Notes under the pieces: generated by a model
The model's input: only the letters and a program-made list of their open reading frames with translations
The model's database searches: none
Told to the model about the DNA's origin: nothing
In this document: positions 1-8,633 of the stretch, one piece after another
How the letters are laid out: each line of letters opens with the position of its first letter
How positions within the stretch are numbered: the stretch's first letter is position 1
NCBI GenBank assembly: GCA_029556545.1
Contig: JAKQEQ010000163.1
Coordinates: forward strand, 1-11,871
Direction: 5' to 3'
Source: Candidatus Hydrogenedentota bacterium
Lineage (GTDB): Bacteria; Hydrogenedentota; Hydrogenedentia; Hydrogenedentales; JAGMZX01
Length of the DNA stretch: 11,871 nt
Made by a program: the position numbers and the translations under genes

Positions 1-383
1 CGATCGAGGACCTGCGCCGCTACGATCTCGTGTTCATGGACACGGCCGGCAACAGCCAGTTCAACCTCGAACAGATCAACGAACTCAAAGGCCTGCTCCA
101 CGTGGTGCGACCCCACGAGACGGTGCTGACCATGAGCGCCAACACCCACCTCGAAGACCTGCGCAGCATCGTCTCGAACTTCAAGTGCCTCAACCCGACC
201 TCGGTCCTCTTCACGAAAATCGACGAAACGCGGCAGTACGGGGCCATGCTCAGTATCCTCGTCGAGGCCGGCCTCCCCTTGTCTTACCTCGGCACCGGCC
301 AGAACGTCCCCGACGACATCCGCGTGGCCTCGACGGCCCTCGTCGCCAATCTCATCATGGAAGGCAGGGAAAGCCGTGGCTGA
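1..383 (+). CDS. flhF: Flagellar biosynthesis GTPase FlhF, C-terminal part (5' end outside window)
   Basis: This is the end of an SRP-family GTPase that marks the pole or site of flagellar assembly at the inner membrane. The reading frame is open from the left edge (first whole codon at 3), so the gene starts outside the window. Visible motifs are the G3 motif DTAG (39-50) followed by a Gln-rich NSQFNLEQINEL helix, the G4 motif TKIDE (213-227), and the GTGQNVPDDI loop (291-320) typical of FlhF rather than Ffh or FtsY. The gene ends with TGA at 381-383 inside the start of flhG. The overlap suggests translational coupling, and FlhG is the known activator of FlhF. About 127 codons remain, roughly the last third of the usual length. 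The N-terminal B domain and P-loop cannot be checked. The family call is confident. Confidence 0.92.
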   Translation, partial: IEDLRRYDLVFMDTAGNSQFNLEQINELKGLLHVVRPHETVLTMSANTHLEDLRSIVSNFKCLNPTSVLFTKIDETRQYGAMLSILVEAGLPLSYLGTGQNVPDDIRVASTALVANLIMEGRESRG

Positions 384-1233
384 TCAAGCGCAATCTCTTC
401 GCGAACTCGTCTGGCGCACCCACAGCGTCGCGCGCGTGCTCGCCGTCACCAGCGGCAAGGGCGGCGTCGGCAAGTCCAACACGAGCGTCAACCTCGCCAT
501 CGCCCTCGCCCAGCATGGCCGCCGCGTCATCCTCATCGACGCCGACCTCGGCCTCGCCAACGTCGAGGTGCTCATGGGCTTCAACTCGGTCTACACGCTC
601 CAGGACGTAATCGACGGCGAACGCGGCATCCGTGACGTGCTGGTAAACGCCCCCGGCGGCATCCGCATCGTGCCCGGAACCTCCGGCCTCGCCAAGATGG
701 CCGACCTCCCCCAAAGCGCGCGTCAGAACGTTCTCACCGGCCTGCGCGATCTCCAGGACCAGGCCGACTTCATCCTCATCGACACCATGGCCGGCATCGG
801 CCAGAACGCCGTCGGATTCACCCTTGCCGCCGACGAGGTCCTCCTCATCACGACGCCTGAACCCTCCGCCATCGTCGACGCCTATGCCATGCTCAAGACC
901 ATCTACCTCCGCCGCGAGGACGCCGTAATACGTCTTGTGGTGAATATGGCCGCGTACGAATCGCAGGGCAAGGCCGTCGCCGCGAAACTCGCGAACGTCG
1001 CCCGTCAGTACCTCGGCCGCAACCTGAGCTATCTCGGCTTCATCCCGCGCGACCCCCATGTCTCCCAAGCCGTCATGCAGAGCAACCCCTTCGTTCTCAC
1101 CTACCCGAACTGCCCCGCGGCAACGGCCATGCAGCAACTCGCCGCCCGCGTGCTCCAGCAGCAGGTCGAAACCGCGCCCCGGAAAGAAAACTTCTTCCGC
1201 CGCTTCGCCCAAAGCCTCGGCATCGCCGGCTAA
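376..1233 (+). CDS. flhG: MinD/ParA-type ATPase FlhG (FleN/YlxH), regulator of flagellar number
   Basis: This 285-residue membrane-cycling ATPase limits flagellar number and stimulates the GTPase FlhF. The start is GTG at 376, with AGGGA at 366-370 placed 5 bases upstream. Starting there gives the N-terminal motif DQAQSLR (residues 3-9), the DQAxxLR activator helix known to stimulate FlhF; this supports the start strongly. The deviant Walker A motif is SGKGGVGKS (26-34, Lys28 and Lys33). Walker A' is DADLGLANV (55-63) and Walker B is ILIDTMAG (133-140). The PEPSAIVDAYAMLK stretch (161-174) is typical of FlhG. Family members usually read DTGAGIS at Walker B; here it is DTMAGIG, a small deviation. 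The C-terminal NFFRRFAQSLG (272-282) looks like the amphipathic membrane-targeting helix. The gene overlaps flhF by 8 bases, and the length is normal for the family. Confidence 0.93.
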   Translation: MADQAQSLRELVWRTHSVARVLAVTSGKGGVGKSNTSVNLAIALAQHGRRVILIDADLGLANVEVLMGFNSVYTLQDVIDGERGIRDVLVNAPGGIRIVPGTSGLAKMADLPQSARQNVLTGLRDLQDQADFILIDTMAGIGQNAVGFTLAADEVLLITTPEPSAIVDAYAMLKTIYLRREDAVIRLVVNMAAYESQGKAVAAKLANVARQYLGRNLSYLGFIPRDPHVSQAVMQSNPFVLTYPNCPAATAMQQLAARVLQQQVETAPRKENFFRRFAQSLGIAG

Positions 1234-1269
1234 GCAACGCCGAGCCTTCCGCGCTGCGTGAAGACGGCC

Positions 1270-3720
<2,451 letters not shown>

Positions 3721-3742
3721 GATGCGCCTCCCGAGTTCGGCG

Positions 3743-3770
3743 AAAAACCCTGTTCCTCACCCCGAACAGG
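3743..3770 (-). terminator. Terminator-like hairpin in the leader of the 816-residue protein gene
   Basis: On the - strand a 7-bp stem CCTGTTC/GAACAGG (3764-3770 and 3749-3755), with an 8-base loop, is followed by G and TTTTT (3743-3747). That is the layout of an intrinsic terminator. It ends 10 bases before the ribosome-binding site (3727-3732) of the gene starting at 3720. It could end transcripts from the upstream secreted-protein gene, act as an attenuator for the downstream gene, or be an operator, since CTGTTC-N8-GAACAG is a clean palindrome. The stem is short, so confidence is moderate. Confidence 0.45.
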
Positions 3771-3886
3771 TATGGATATTTGAGAGATTTTCGATATTTT
3801 CCGGTCTCATTATGACATTACCACGAACGCCCGAAATCTGTCAATCGCGCGTGCGGGCTGTCACTGAGATAGCGATACGCGCGGCC

Positions 3887-3968
3887 AGCCCCTCGGACGG
3901 GGCTCACCCCTACGAATGGCGCCACGCCCGCGGAGCCATTTAACATACCGGCAGAGGCATGTCGCCTC
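3887..3968. other. Three short stem-loops after the 512-residue protein gene
   Basis: The 250-base gap (3721-3970) contains no credible gene. Next to the stop codon at 3971 are three inverted repeats: GAGGC/GCCTC (3954-3958, 3964-3968), AATGGC/GCCATT (3915-3920, 3935-3940) and AGCCCC/GGGGCT (3887-3892, 3899-3904). None is followed by a T-run in either direction. They may stabilise the 3' end of the mRNA or support weak termination. A locally AT-rich patch follows at about 3771-3835. Confidence 0.3.
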
Positions 3969-3970
3969 CC

Positions 3971-5509
3971 CTATCTCCGTCGCCGCAAGATGCGCGAGGC
4001 GGCCCACGCAAGGCTCCCCGCCAACCCCGCCAGACCCAGCATGCCCGCAAGCGGCACGCCCACGCCCGCGCCTTCGGAACCGTTCAGCAGCGGATGTCGC
4101 GCCACGTAAACGTAATCGGCCCGGGAACGCCCCGCAACGACAATGTTGTCGTATTCAGCGCCGTTGACCCAGTTGTCGTAGTCGAGGTCCCCGTCCGGCG
4201 CGAAAGGCTCGTTCGAGGCTTTTCCGGCACGCGTCAACACGGTGTAGCCGCCGCTCAGGGCGAGGTTCGTCTTGATGGCCGCCTGCATCGTGCCGCTGAT
4301 CGTAAGCAGCCCCGCAACCACGTCCGCCTGCGCCGCGTAAGGCCCGGCCCCGGCCTCGGCGAGGAACGCGGCCCGGTTCGCCAGGAACGTGCATCGGGCC
4401 GTGTGGTTCAGGCTGTCCGCGGGATCGCAGAGCACTGCGCGAAACAGCGCGGCCTCCCAACTGTCGACCAGCCCGTTCTGGTCCAGGTCGCTTGTGGTCC
4501 AGTCGTACCCAAGCCCGCCGTCGTAAAGTGCGGTTCCCTGTCCGTCAAAGTCCGGACACTCGGGCAATAGGCAGGGGTCGCCTTCCCCTTCGCCCTCCCC
4601 CTCGCCTTCCCCTTCTCCTTCCCCCTCCCCTTCGCCTTCCCCTTCGCCGCCAAGTCCGTCAACCACCACGCCCGTCAACGTAATCGGACCCAGACTGGCC
4701 GTGCCATAGCCCCGGACCTTGATGGTGAACAGGTCGTTTGTCAAATTCGCGCCGAAGATGTTGAACGGGGCCAGCTCTACGGGAGTAGTCCCGGGTATCG
4801 CATTCGTCAGGCTGCCCACCTCGATCGTCGGCGGAGCGCCGTTCACGCCGAAAGTCTGACGGACCGTGTTTGTCGCGGCGCTGTATTCGAGTTGCACCGT
4901 GATCCGCTCGACCTCTGTGCCCACGTCAAAACACGTGACACCGTCCGGCGCGTTCGCGGCGCGCGAGATATTCAGATTGCTATGGTTGCGAACGGACCAC
5001 CGTCCGTGCAGCGTACCGGGCGGGCTTTCGTTCGGCCACTCGATGCCCAACCGGAACCGGGCCACGTCGATCTCGTTCGACGTAAGCGGCGTGCCGATGT
5101 ACAGGTACGTATTCGACGCGGACAAGAGCGGCAGTCCCCCCGGCTCTTGCTGCTGGATCGACGTGTCCACGGTCCACGTCGCGGTCAGCGTCCAATCCGC
5201 GTCGTCCGAGAGCACAATGGGCGACGACCCACTGTAGCTCAGCACGAGGTAGCCGACACCGCCATTTGGCCCGACACTCACTTCATACGTGCCGTCCGGG
5301 TTCTCTTCGAGAATGTTATCGCCGCCGTTCGGCCCGATGGTAGGCGAACCCGCCCCGGGCGCGCCCGGAATCGCCGGATCGGTCCAATACAGCTCTTCCG
5401 GCCCTTCCGTGTCCCCCCAGACCAGCGTCATCTGCTGCGCCGCAACATCGTATGCGCCAAAGAACGCCGCCAACGCGATCAAGACCGCTAATAACCCCAT
5501 GTGCCTCAT
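3971..5509 (-). CDS. Secreted, surface-anchored protein with Glu-Gly linker, EF-hand loops and C-terminal sorting-like tail
   Basis: This is a 512-residue exported protein of unknown function. AGGGAG (5517-5522) lies 7 bases before the ATG at 5509; Met4 is an alternative. A signal peptide is clear (LLAVLIALAAFFGAYDVAAQQ region, residues about 5-25). Residues about 26-285 look beta-rich and might be a lectin-like sandwich, but I do not recognise the fold. Residues 289-310 are 11 Glu-Gly units. After the linker are two complete EF-hand calcium loops, DLDQNGLVDSWE (341-352) and DLDYDNWVNGAE (441-452), about 100 residues apart. The tail has VPLAG (485-489), a hydrophobic span to about 503, then Arg506 and Arg509-512. 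This three-part layout matches PEP-CTERM/IPTL-like sorting signals, though not the exact PEP-CTERM motif. It differs from the 816-residue neighbour, which lacks an anchor. Its ligand and function are unknown. Confidence 0.85.
   Translation of the reverse strand: MRHMGLLAVLIALAAFFGAYDVAAQQMTLVWGDTEGPEELYWTDPAIPGAPGAGSPTIGPNGGDNILEENPDGTYEVSVGPNGGVGYLVLSYSGSSPIVLSDDADWTLTATWTVDTSIQQQEPGGLPLLSASNTYLYIGTPLTSNEIDVARFRLGIEWPNESPPGTLHGRWSVRNHSNLNISRAANAPDGVTCFDVGTEVERITVQLEYSAATNTVRQTFGVNGAPPTIEVGSLTNAIPGTTPVELAPFNIFGANLTNDLFTIKVRGYGTASLGPITLTGVVVDGLGGEGEGEGEGEGEGEGEGEGEGEGDPCLLPECPDFDGQGTALYDGGLGYDWTTSDLDQNGLVDSWEAALFRAVLCDPADSLNHTARCTFLANRAAFLAEAGAGPYAAQADVVAGLLTISGTMQAAIKTNLALSGGYTVLTRAGKASNEPFAPDGDLDYDNWVNGAEYDNIVVAGRSRADYVYVARHPLLNGSEGAGVGVPLAGMLGLAGLAGSLAWAASRILRRRR
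4580..4645 (-). repeat. 11 x (Glu-Gly) coding tract
   Basis: 22 codons alternate strictly as Glu-Gly. Gly codons are 6 GGG, 4 GGC, 1 GGA and no GGT, unlike the longer tract at 2017-2292, which is mostly GGT. On the + strand this gives a 29-base pure pyrimidine run at 4605-4633. It links the N-terminal domain to the EF-hand region. Confidence 0.93.
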
Positions 5510-5560
5510 TGCCGGACTCCCTGTCAGATGCCCCGCCCGCCCTCAAGGAACCTTGCTCCC

Positions 5561-5566
5561 ATTATA
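5561..5566 (-). promoter_or_regulatory. Possible -10 box for the 512-residue protein gene
   Basis: The - strand reads TATAAT exactly, preceded by TGTG, 51 bases upstream of the ATG at 5509. I see no good -35 hexamer at 16-18 bases, so the call rests on the perfect -10 in a GC-rich gap and its position. Confidence 0.35.
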
Positions 5567-5599
5567 CACAATCGCTACCCCAAGCGCCTACCGCCCCGC

Positions 5600-5645
5600 A
5601 AATAGGGGACAGCCACCTATTTCCGGGTCGCCACCCATATTCCGG
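5600..5645. repeat. REP-like palindrome plus imperfect direct repeat in the 185-base gap 5510-5694
   Basis: AAATAGG (5600-5606) and CCTATTT (5616-5622) form a perfect 7-bp inverted repeat around the 9-base spacer GGACAGCCA. The right arm context CCACCTATTTCCGG (5614-5627) is repeated imperfectly as CCACCCATATTCCGG (5631-5645). From memory, GGGGACAG-xCACCTATTT sequences of this kind recur between genes in many environmental bacterial genomes, often near REP-associated (Y1) transposases. No transposase is present here. The rest of the gap holds no gene. Confidence 0.5.
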
Positions 5646-5694
5646 CGCGTCCCCGCACCTCTTTGCCGGGGCGTAAGTCGAGCGCGCCATCCGC

Positions 5695-7110
5695 CTATTC
5701 CGGCTCCGCAAGCACGCCCGGGGGCCGCGCATCGGCTATCAGGTCCTGCTCGAATGCATGGGCCATCGCCGTGAGGCGCTCGACAACCTTCGGCTGGGCC
5801 GCCGCGAAATCCCGCGTCTCGCCGGGGTCGTCAGGCAGATAGAACAACGCGCTCTCGATGGTCCCTTGCGCGTACTTGCCCGGTTTGCCGCCCGTGCCCG
5901 GCGTCTCGATGCGGTTATAGGTATGCGGCAGATGCAGTTTCCACCGGCCCGCGCGCACGGCCTGGAGTTCGTCGCTCCGGAAGAAATAGAAGGTGTCGTG
6001 CGGCGATTGAACGCCGAGTCGGCCCGACAGCAGCGGCCAGATGATCCTTCCATCAATAACCCGATCGGCGGGCGGCGCGGACCCGGCCAGATGGGCGAAG
6101 GTGGGCAGCAGGTCGAACATGGCCGCTACTTCCCTGCATACGCTCCCGGCGGGGATGCGCCCCGGCCAGCGGGCGATGCCCGGCACGCGCTGCCCGCCGT
6201 CGAAGGTGGTCGTCTTCCCTTCGCGCAGCCGGCCCGCCGACCCGGCGTGATCGCCATAGATGAGCCAGGGGCCATTGTCGCTCGAAAAGAACACGAGCGT
6301 GTGCTCGTCCAGGTCGAGCCGCTTCAAGGTATCGAGAATCCGCCCGACGGACCAGTCGATCTCCATAATCACGTCGCCGTAGAGCCCTTGCCGCGATTTC
6401 CCGGCAAACTTGTCCGAGACGAACAACGGCACGTGCGGCATCGAGTGCGGCAGATAGACAAAGAACGGCTCGTCCTTGTGCCGCTCGATGAACTGCACGG
6501 CCCGCTCCGTGTAGCGCGTCGTGAGTTGCGTCTGGTCCGGGTTGGTCTCGATGGCTTCCTCGCCGTCGATAAGCGGCAACTCGGGATACCCCGGCGGCCG
6601 CTCGGGCGACGGGATCATGTCGTTCGAGTAGGGCAGCCCGAAGTATTCGTCGAAACCGTGCCGCATGGGCAGAAACTCGGGGTGATGGCCCAGATGCCAC
6701 TTCCCGAAACAGCCTGTCGCGTAGCCTTGCGCCTTGAGAATTTCCGCGATGGTGATTTCTTCCGGGTTCAGCCCGATCTTCGACTGCGGGAACAGCACGT
6801 CGGGCAACCCCACGCGCAACGGATAGCACCCGGTCATCAGCGCCGCCCGCGACGGCGTACACACCGGCGCAGCGGAATAGAAGTCCATGAGGCGCATGCC
6901 CTCGGCGGCCATGCGATCGAGATGCGGCGTCTCGAAGCCTTCCGCGCCGAAGCAGCCCACGTCGCCATAGCCCTGGTCGTCCGTGAGGATGACCACGAAA
7001 TTCGGCTTGCGCGCCGGCAGCTCGTCGCCGCGCGCGGGCAGCGCCAGCGTGGCGGCGCCCGCCCCGAGCGCCGCGAGAAAGGTTCGGCGGTCACACGTGC
7101 GCGAGTACAT
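5695..7110 (-). CDS. Arylsulfatase A-like formylglycine sulfatase, Tat-exported
   Basis: This 471-residue family S1 sulfatase hydrolyses a sulfate ester outside the cytoplasm. The N-terminus DRRTFLAALGAGAATLALPARG (residues 7-28) is a Tat signal. Active-site residues align one for one with arylsulfatase A: Asp44-Asp45 (TDDQGYGD), Cys84 in CTPSR as the formylglycine site, Arg88, Lys137 and His139 (GKWHLG), His222 (PHSMPH), Asp278-Asn279 (SDNGP) and Lys299 (GKTTTFDGG). All catalytic and calcium ligands are therefore present. The C-terminal LFYLPDDPGETRD segment is normal for the family. GAGGAG (7117-7122) lies 6 bases before the ATG at 7110 and overlaps the stop of the upstream sulfatase gene, so the two are probably co-transcribed. 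Length is typical. The exact substrate (galactosaminoglycan, fucan or other) cannot be read from the sequence. No formylglycine-generating enzyme or anaerobic maturase is in the window. Confidence 0.93.
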   Translation of the reverse strand: MYSRTCDRRTFLAALGAGAATLALPARGDELPARKPNFVVILTDDQGYGDVGCFGAEGFETPHLDRMAAEGMRLMDFYSAAPVCTPSRAALMTGCYPLRVGLPDVLFPQSKIGLNPEEITIAEILKAQGYATGCFGKWHLGHHPEFLPMRHGFDEYFGLPYSNDMIPSPERPPGYPELPLIDGEEAIETNPDQTQLTTRYTERAVQFIERHKDEPFFVYLPHSMPHVPLFVSDKFAGKSRQGLYGDVIMEIDWSVGRILDTLKRLDLDEHTLVFFSSDNGPWLIYGDHAGSAGRLREGKTTTFDGGQRVPGIARWPGRIPAGSVCREVAAMFDLLPTFAHLAGSAPPADRVIDGRIIWPLLSGRLGVQSPHDTFYFFRSDELQAVRAGRWKLHLPHTYNRIETPGTGGKPGKYAQGTIESALFYLPDDPGETRDFAAAQPKVVERLTAMAHAFEQDLIADARPPGVLAEPE

Positions 7111-7120
7111 GGCCGTCTCC

Positions 7121-8482
7121 TCACTCCCGGTCCCACTTCAATAGCCAGGGGTCCTTGGTCCGCTCCTGAAACGCGCGCAGCTTCGCCTGCAACTCGGCGA
7201 GCACCGCGGCATGTTGCGGGTCTTCCGCCAGGTTGCGGACCTCGTCCGGGTCTTCCTGCAAGTCGTAAAGTTCGAATCGCGGACGATGCAGGTAGGCGTC
7301 CACCGTACGCTTCCCGTACACCGTGTCGCCCCGTTCGAGGACGCCCTGCCACGTGCTCGATCGCCAAAGGTCCGACGCGAACGGATATTCGAGCCCATGC
7401 GCGATGTTCCAGATCAATTTGTGCCGCCGCGTCCGCACCACACGCATGGGGTAATACATCGTCACCTCGTGGAACGTGTGCGACGCATACACCTCGTCCC
7501 AACCCTCGGGGTCCTCCTCCGAGAGCGCGGCACGGAAAGACCGCCCGTGGAAGTCCGCGCCCGCAGGCGCGCCGCCCGCATAGTCGAGCAGCGTGGGGGT
7601 GATGTCGGCCCATGTGATCATGGCGTTGCACACCCCGCCCTGCCGCGCGACGGCGGGATCGCGTATAACGCACGGCAGCCGAATGCCGGGGTCGTAAACG
7701 GTGGTCTTCGCCCCGGGGAACGGGATCCCGTTGTCGGAGACGCACAAGACGACGGTGTCGTCCCAGTGCCCCGTTTCCTGGAGCAATTCAAGCACCCGCT
7801 TCAGCCCGCTGTCCCCCCGCTGCACCGACATGCAATATTGCGCCAATTCCTCGCGGCATTCGGGCGTGTCCGGCAGGTACGGCGGCACCACCACCTCCTC
7901 CGGCGACACCGGGTCCGCGCCGTCGCGCCGGAACGGACGGTGTGGTTCCGTTGTGCACATATAGAGAAAGAACGGTCGGTTATCGTCGGTTTCTATCGCT
8001 TTGCGGCAGTTTTCGGCCATCTCCAGAGGCGCGCCGCCCCCGATCTGAAGCTCGAACCGGTACGCAGCCTCCGGCGCCACGTGAAACTTCCCCGCGCACG
8101 CCGTGCGGTAGCCCGCCTCGGCAAGCATCACCGGCAGCGACCGCACGGTGTCATGCGACGAGAAATGATGATACCCGTGCTGGAGCCCGTACTGGCCGTT
8201 CGCGTGATTGTACTGCCCGGTGAGAATTACGGATCGGCTCGGACTGCAACTGGCCGTCGTGCAAAAGGCGTGCGTGAACCGCGTGCCATGCCGCGCCAGC
8301 ATATCGAGACCCGGCGTCCGGATGACCGGGTGACCGTAACAGCCCGCGTCGTCCATGCCCTGGTCGTCCGTAACATAGAGCAACAAGTTCGGACGTCGCG
8401 CCGGGGCCGCCGCCGCCCGGTTCGTCATTGCGAGCGCCGCCGCGCCCGCGCCCACGGTCTTCATGAAGTCCCGCCGTTTCAT
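7121..8482 (-). CDS. Sulfamidase (heparan N-sulfatase, SGSH)-like sulfatase, Tat-exported
   Basis: This is a 453-residue S1 sulfatase. It resembles mammalian N-sulfoglucosamine sulfohydrolase, which removes N-linked sulfate from glucosamine in heparan sulfate. Shared stretches, recalled from the human protein, include YGL..(Y/V)HHF near residues 98-107, SDNGIPFP (249-256), HEVTMYYPMR (338-347), FELYDLQEDPDEVRNLAEDP (403-422) and the ending DPWL. Active-site residues are Asp39-Asp40, Cys79 in CSPSR (formylglycine site), Arg83, Lys132, His134, His181, Asp250-Asn251 and Lys259. I chose the ATG at 8482: GAGGAGG (8491-8497) lies 8 bases upstream and the protein then begins MKRRDFMKTVGAGAAALAM, a textbook Tat leader. 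An ATG at 8536 would add 18 residues before the leader. The next sulfatase gene starts 10 bases after this stop. The natural substrate is inferred from similarity only. Confidence 0.92.
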   Translation of the reverse strand: MKRRDFMKTVGAGAAALAMTNRAAAAPARRPNLLLYVTDDQGMDDAGCYGHPVIRTPGLDMLARHGTRFTHAFCTTASCSPSRSVILTGQYNHANGQYGLQHGYHHFSSHDTVRSLPVMLAEAGYRTACAGKFHVAPEAAYRFELQIGGGAPLEMAENCRKAIETDDNRPFFLYMCTTEPHRPFRRDGADPVSPEEVVVPPYLPDTPECREELAQYCMSVQRGDSGLKRVLELLQETGHWDDTVVLCVSDNGIPFPGAKTTVYDPGIRLPCVIRDPAVARQGGVCNAMITWADITPTLLDYAGGAPAGADFHGRSFRAALSEEDPEGWDEVYASHTFHEVTMYYPMRVVRTRRHKLIWNIAHGLEYPFASDLWRSSTWQGVLERGDTVYGKRTVDAYLHRPRFELYDLQEDPDEVRNLAEDPQHAAVLAELQAKLRAFQERTKDPWLLKWDRE

Positions 8483-8490
8483 CAAGCCGC

Positions 8491-8497
8491 CCTCCTC
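8491..8497 (-). promoter_or_regulatory. Ribosome-binding site deciding the sulfamidase-like gene start
   Basis: GAGGAGG on the - strand lies 8 bases before the ATG at 8482. No comparable site precedes the upstream ATGs at 8536 and 8530, and the protein from 8482 begins directly with the Tat motif. Confidence 0.75.
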
Positions 8498-8521
8498 TTC
8501 CGGGGCCGATGCCCGGCGGCC

Positions 8522-8550
8522 ATAGTACATAGCCATGCGCGCCGCCGCAA
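8522..8550 (-). promoter_or_regulatory. Possible promoter for the sulfatase operon
   Basis: The - strand shows TTGCGG (8545-8550), a 17-base spacer and TACTAT (8522-8527). This would start transcription near 8515, about 30 bases before the ATG at 8482, and would exclude the longer 8536 start. The hexamers match the sigma-70 consensus only partly (3/6 and 4/6). Confidence 0.3.
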
Positions 8551-8570
8551 GGCGCGCTTGGGGTCCGCGT

Positions 8571-8600
8571 TTGTGTCGCCGCGGCGGGTCTGGCTATACT
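8571..8600 (+). promoter_or_regulatory. Possible promoter for the arabinose-donor operon
   Basis: TTGTGT (8571-8576), an 18-base spacer and TATACT (8595-8600) lie in the divergent gap. Transcription would start near 8607, about 27 bases before the GTG at 8634 and after the ATG at 8535. This supports the shorter DprE1-like protein. The -10 is good (5/6) and the -35 is weak (3/6). Confidence 0.4.
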
Positions 8601-8633
8601 CGCGCCATTCCAACAAATGAATGGGCTGCCGCC

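Noticed and set aside
355-1212. Long - strand open frame opposite flhG
   Set aside because: It is a GC-rich antisense shadow; FlhG motifs are on the + strand.
3749-3770. LexA-type SOS box
   Set aside because: CTGTTC-N8-GAACAG is palindromic, but its spacing fits neither the E. coli (CTG-N10-CAG) nor the Bacillus-type LexA site.
5758-7602. 614-codon + strand open frame opposite both sulfatase genes
   Set aside because: It spans two real genes antisense, is Arg/Pro/Ala-rich and shows no motif.
5695-8482. Sulfatase pair as a recent tandem duplication
   Set aside because: The two proteins match different sulfatase types and share only the general active-site motifs.
8483-8536. N-terminal extension of the sulfamidase-like protein to the ATG at 8536
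   Set aside because: It would place 18 polar residues before the Tat leader, and the strong ribosome-binding site serves the ATG at 8482.
7211-8620. 469-codon + strand open frame opposite the sulfamidase-like gene
   Set aside because: It is an antisense shadow; all active-site motifs are on the - strand.
8535-8633. N-terminal extension of the DprE1-like protein to the ATG at 8535
   Set aside because: The added residues are Arg-rich, absent from the family, and upstream of the promoter candidate.
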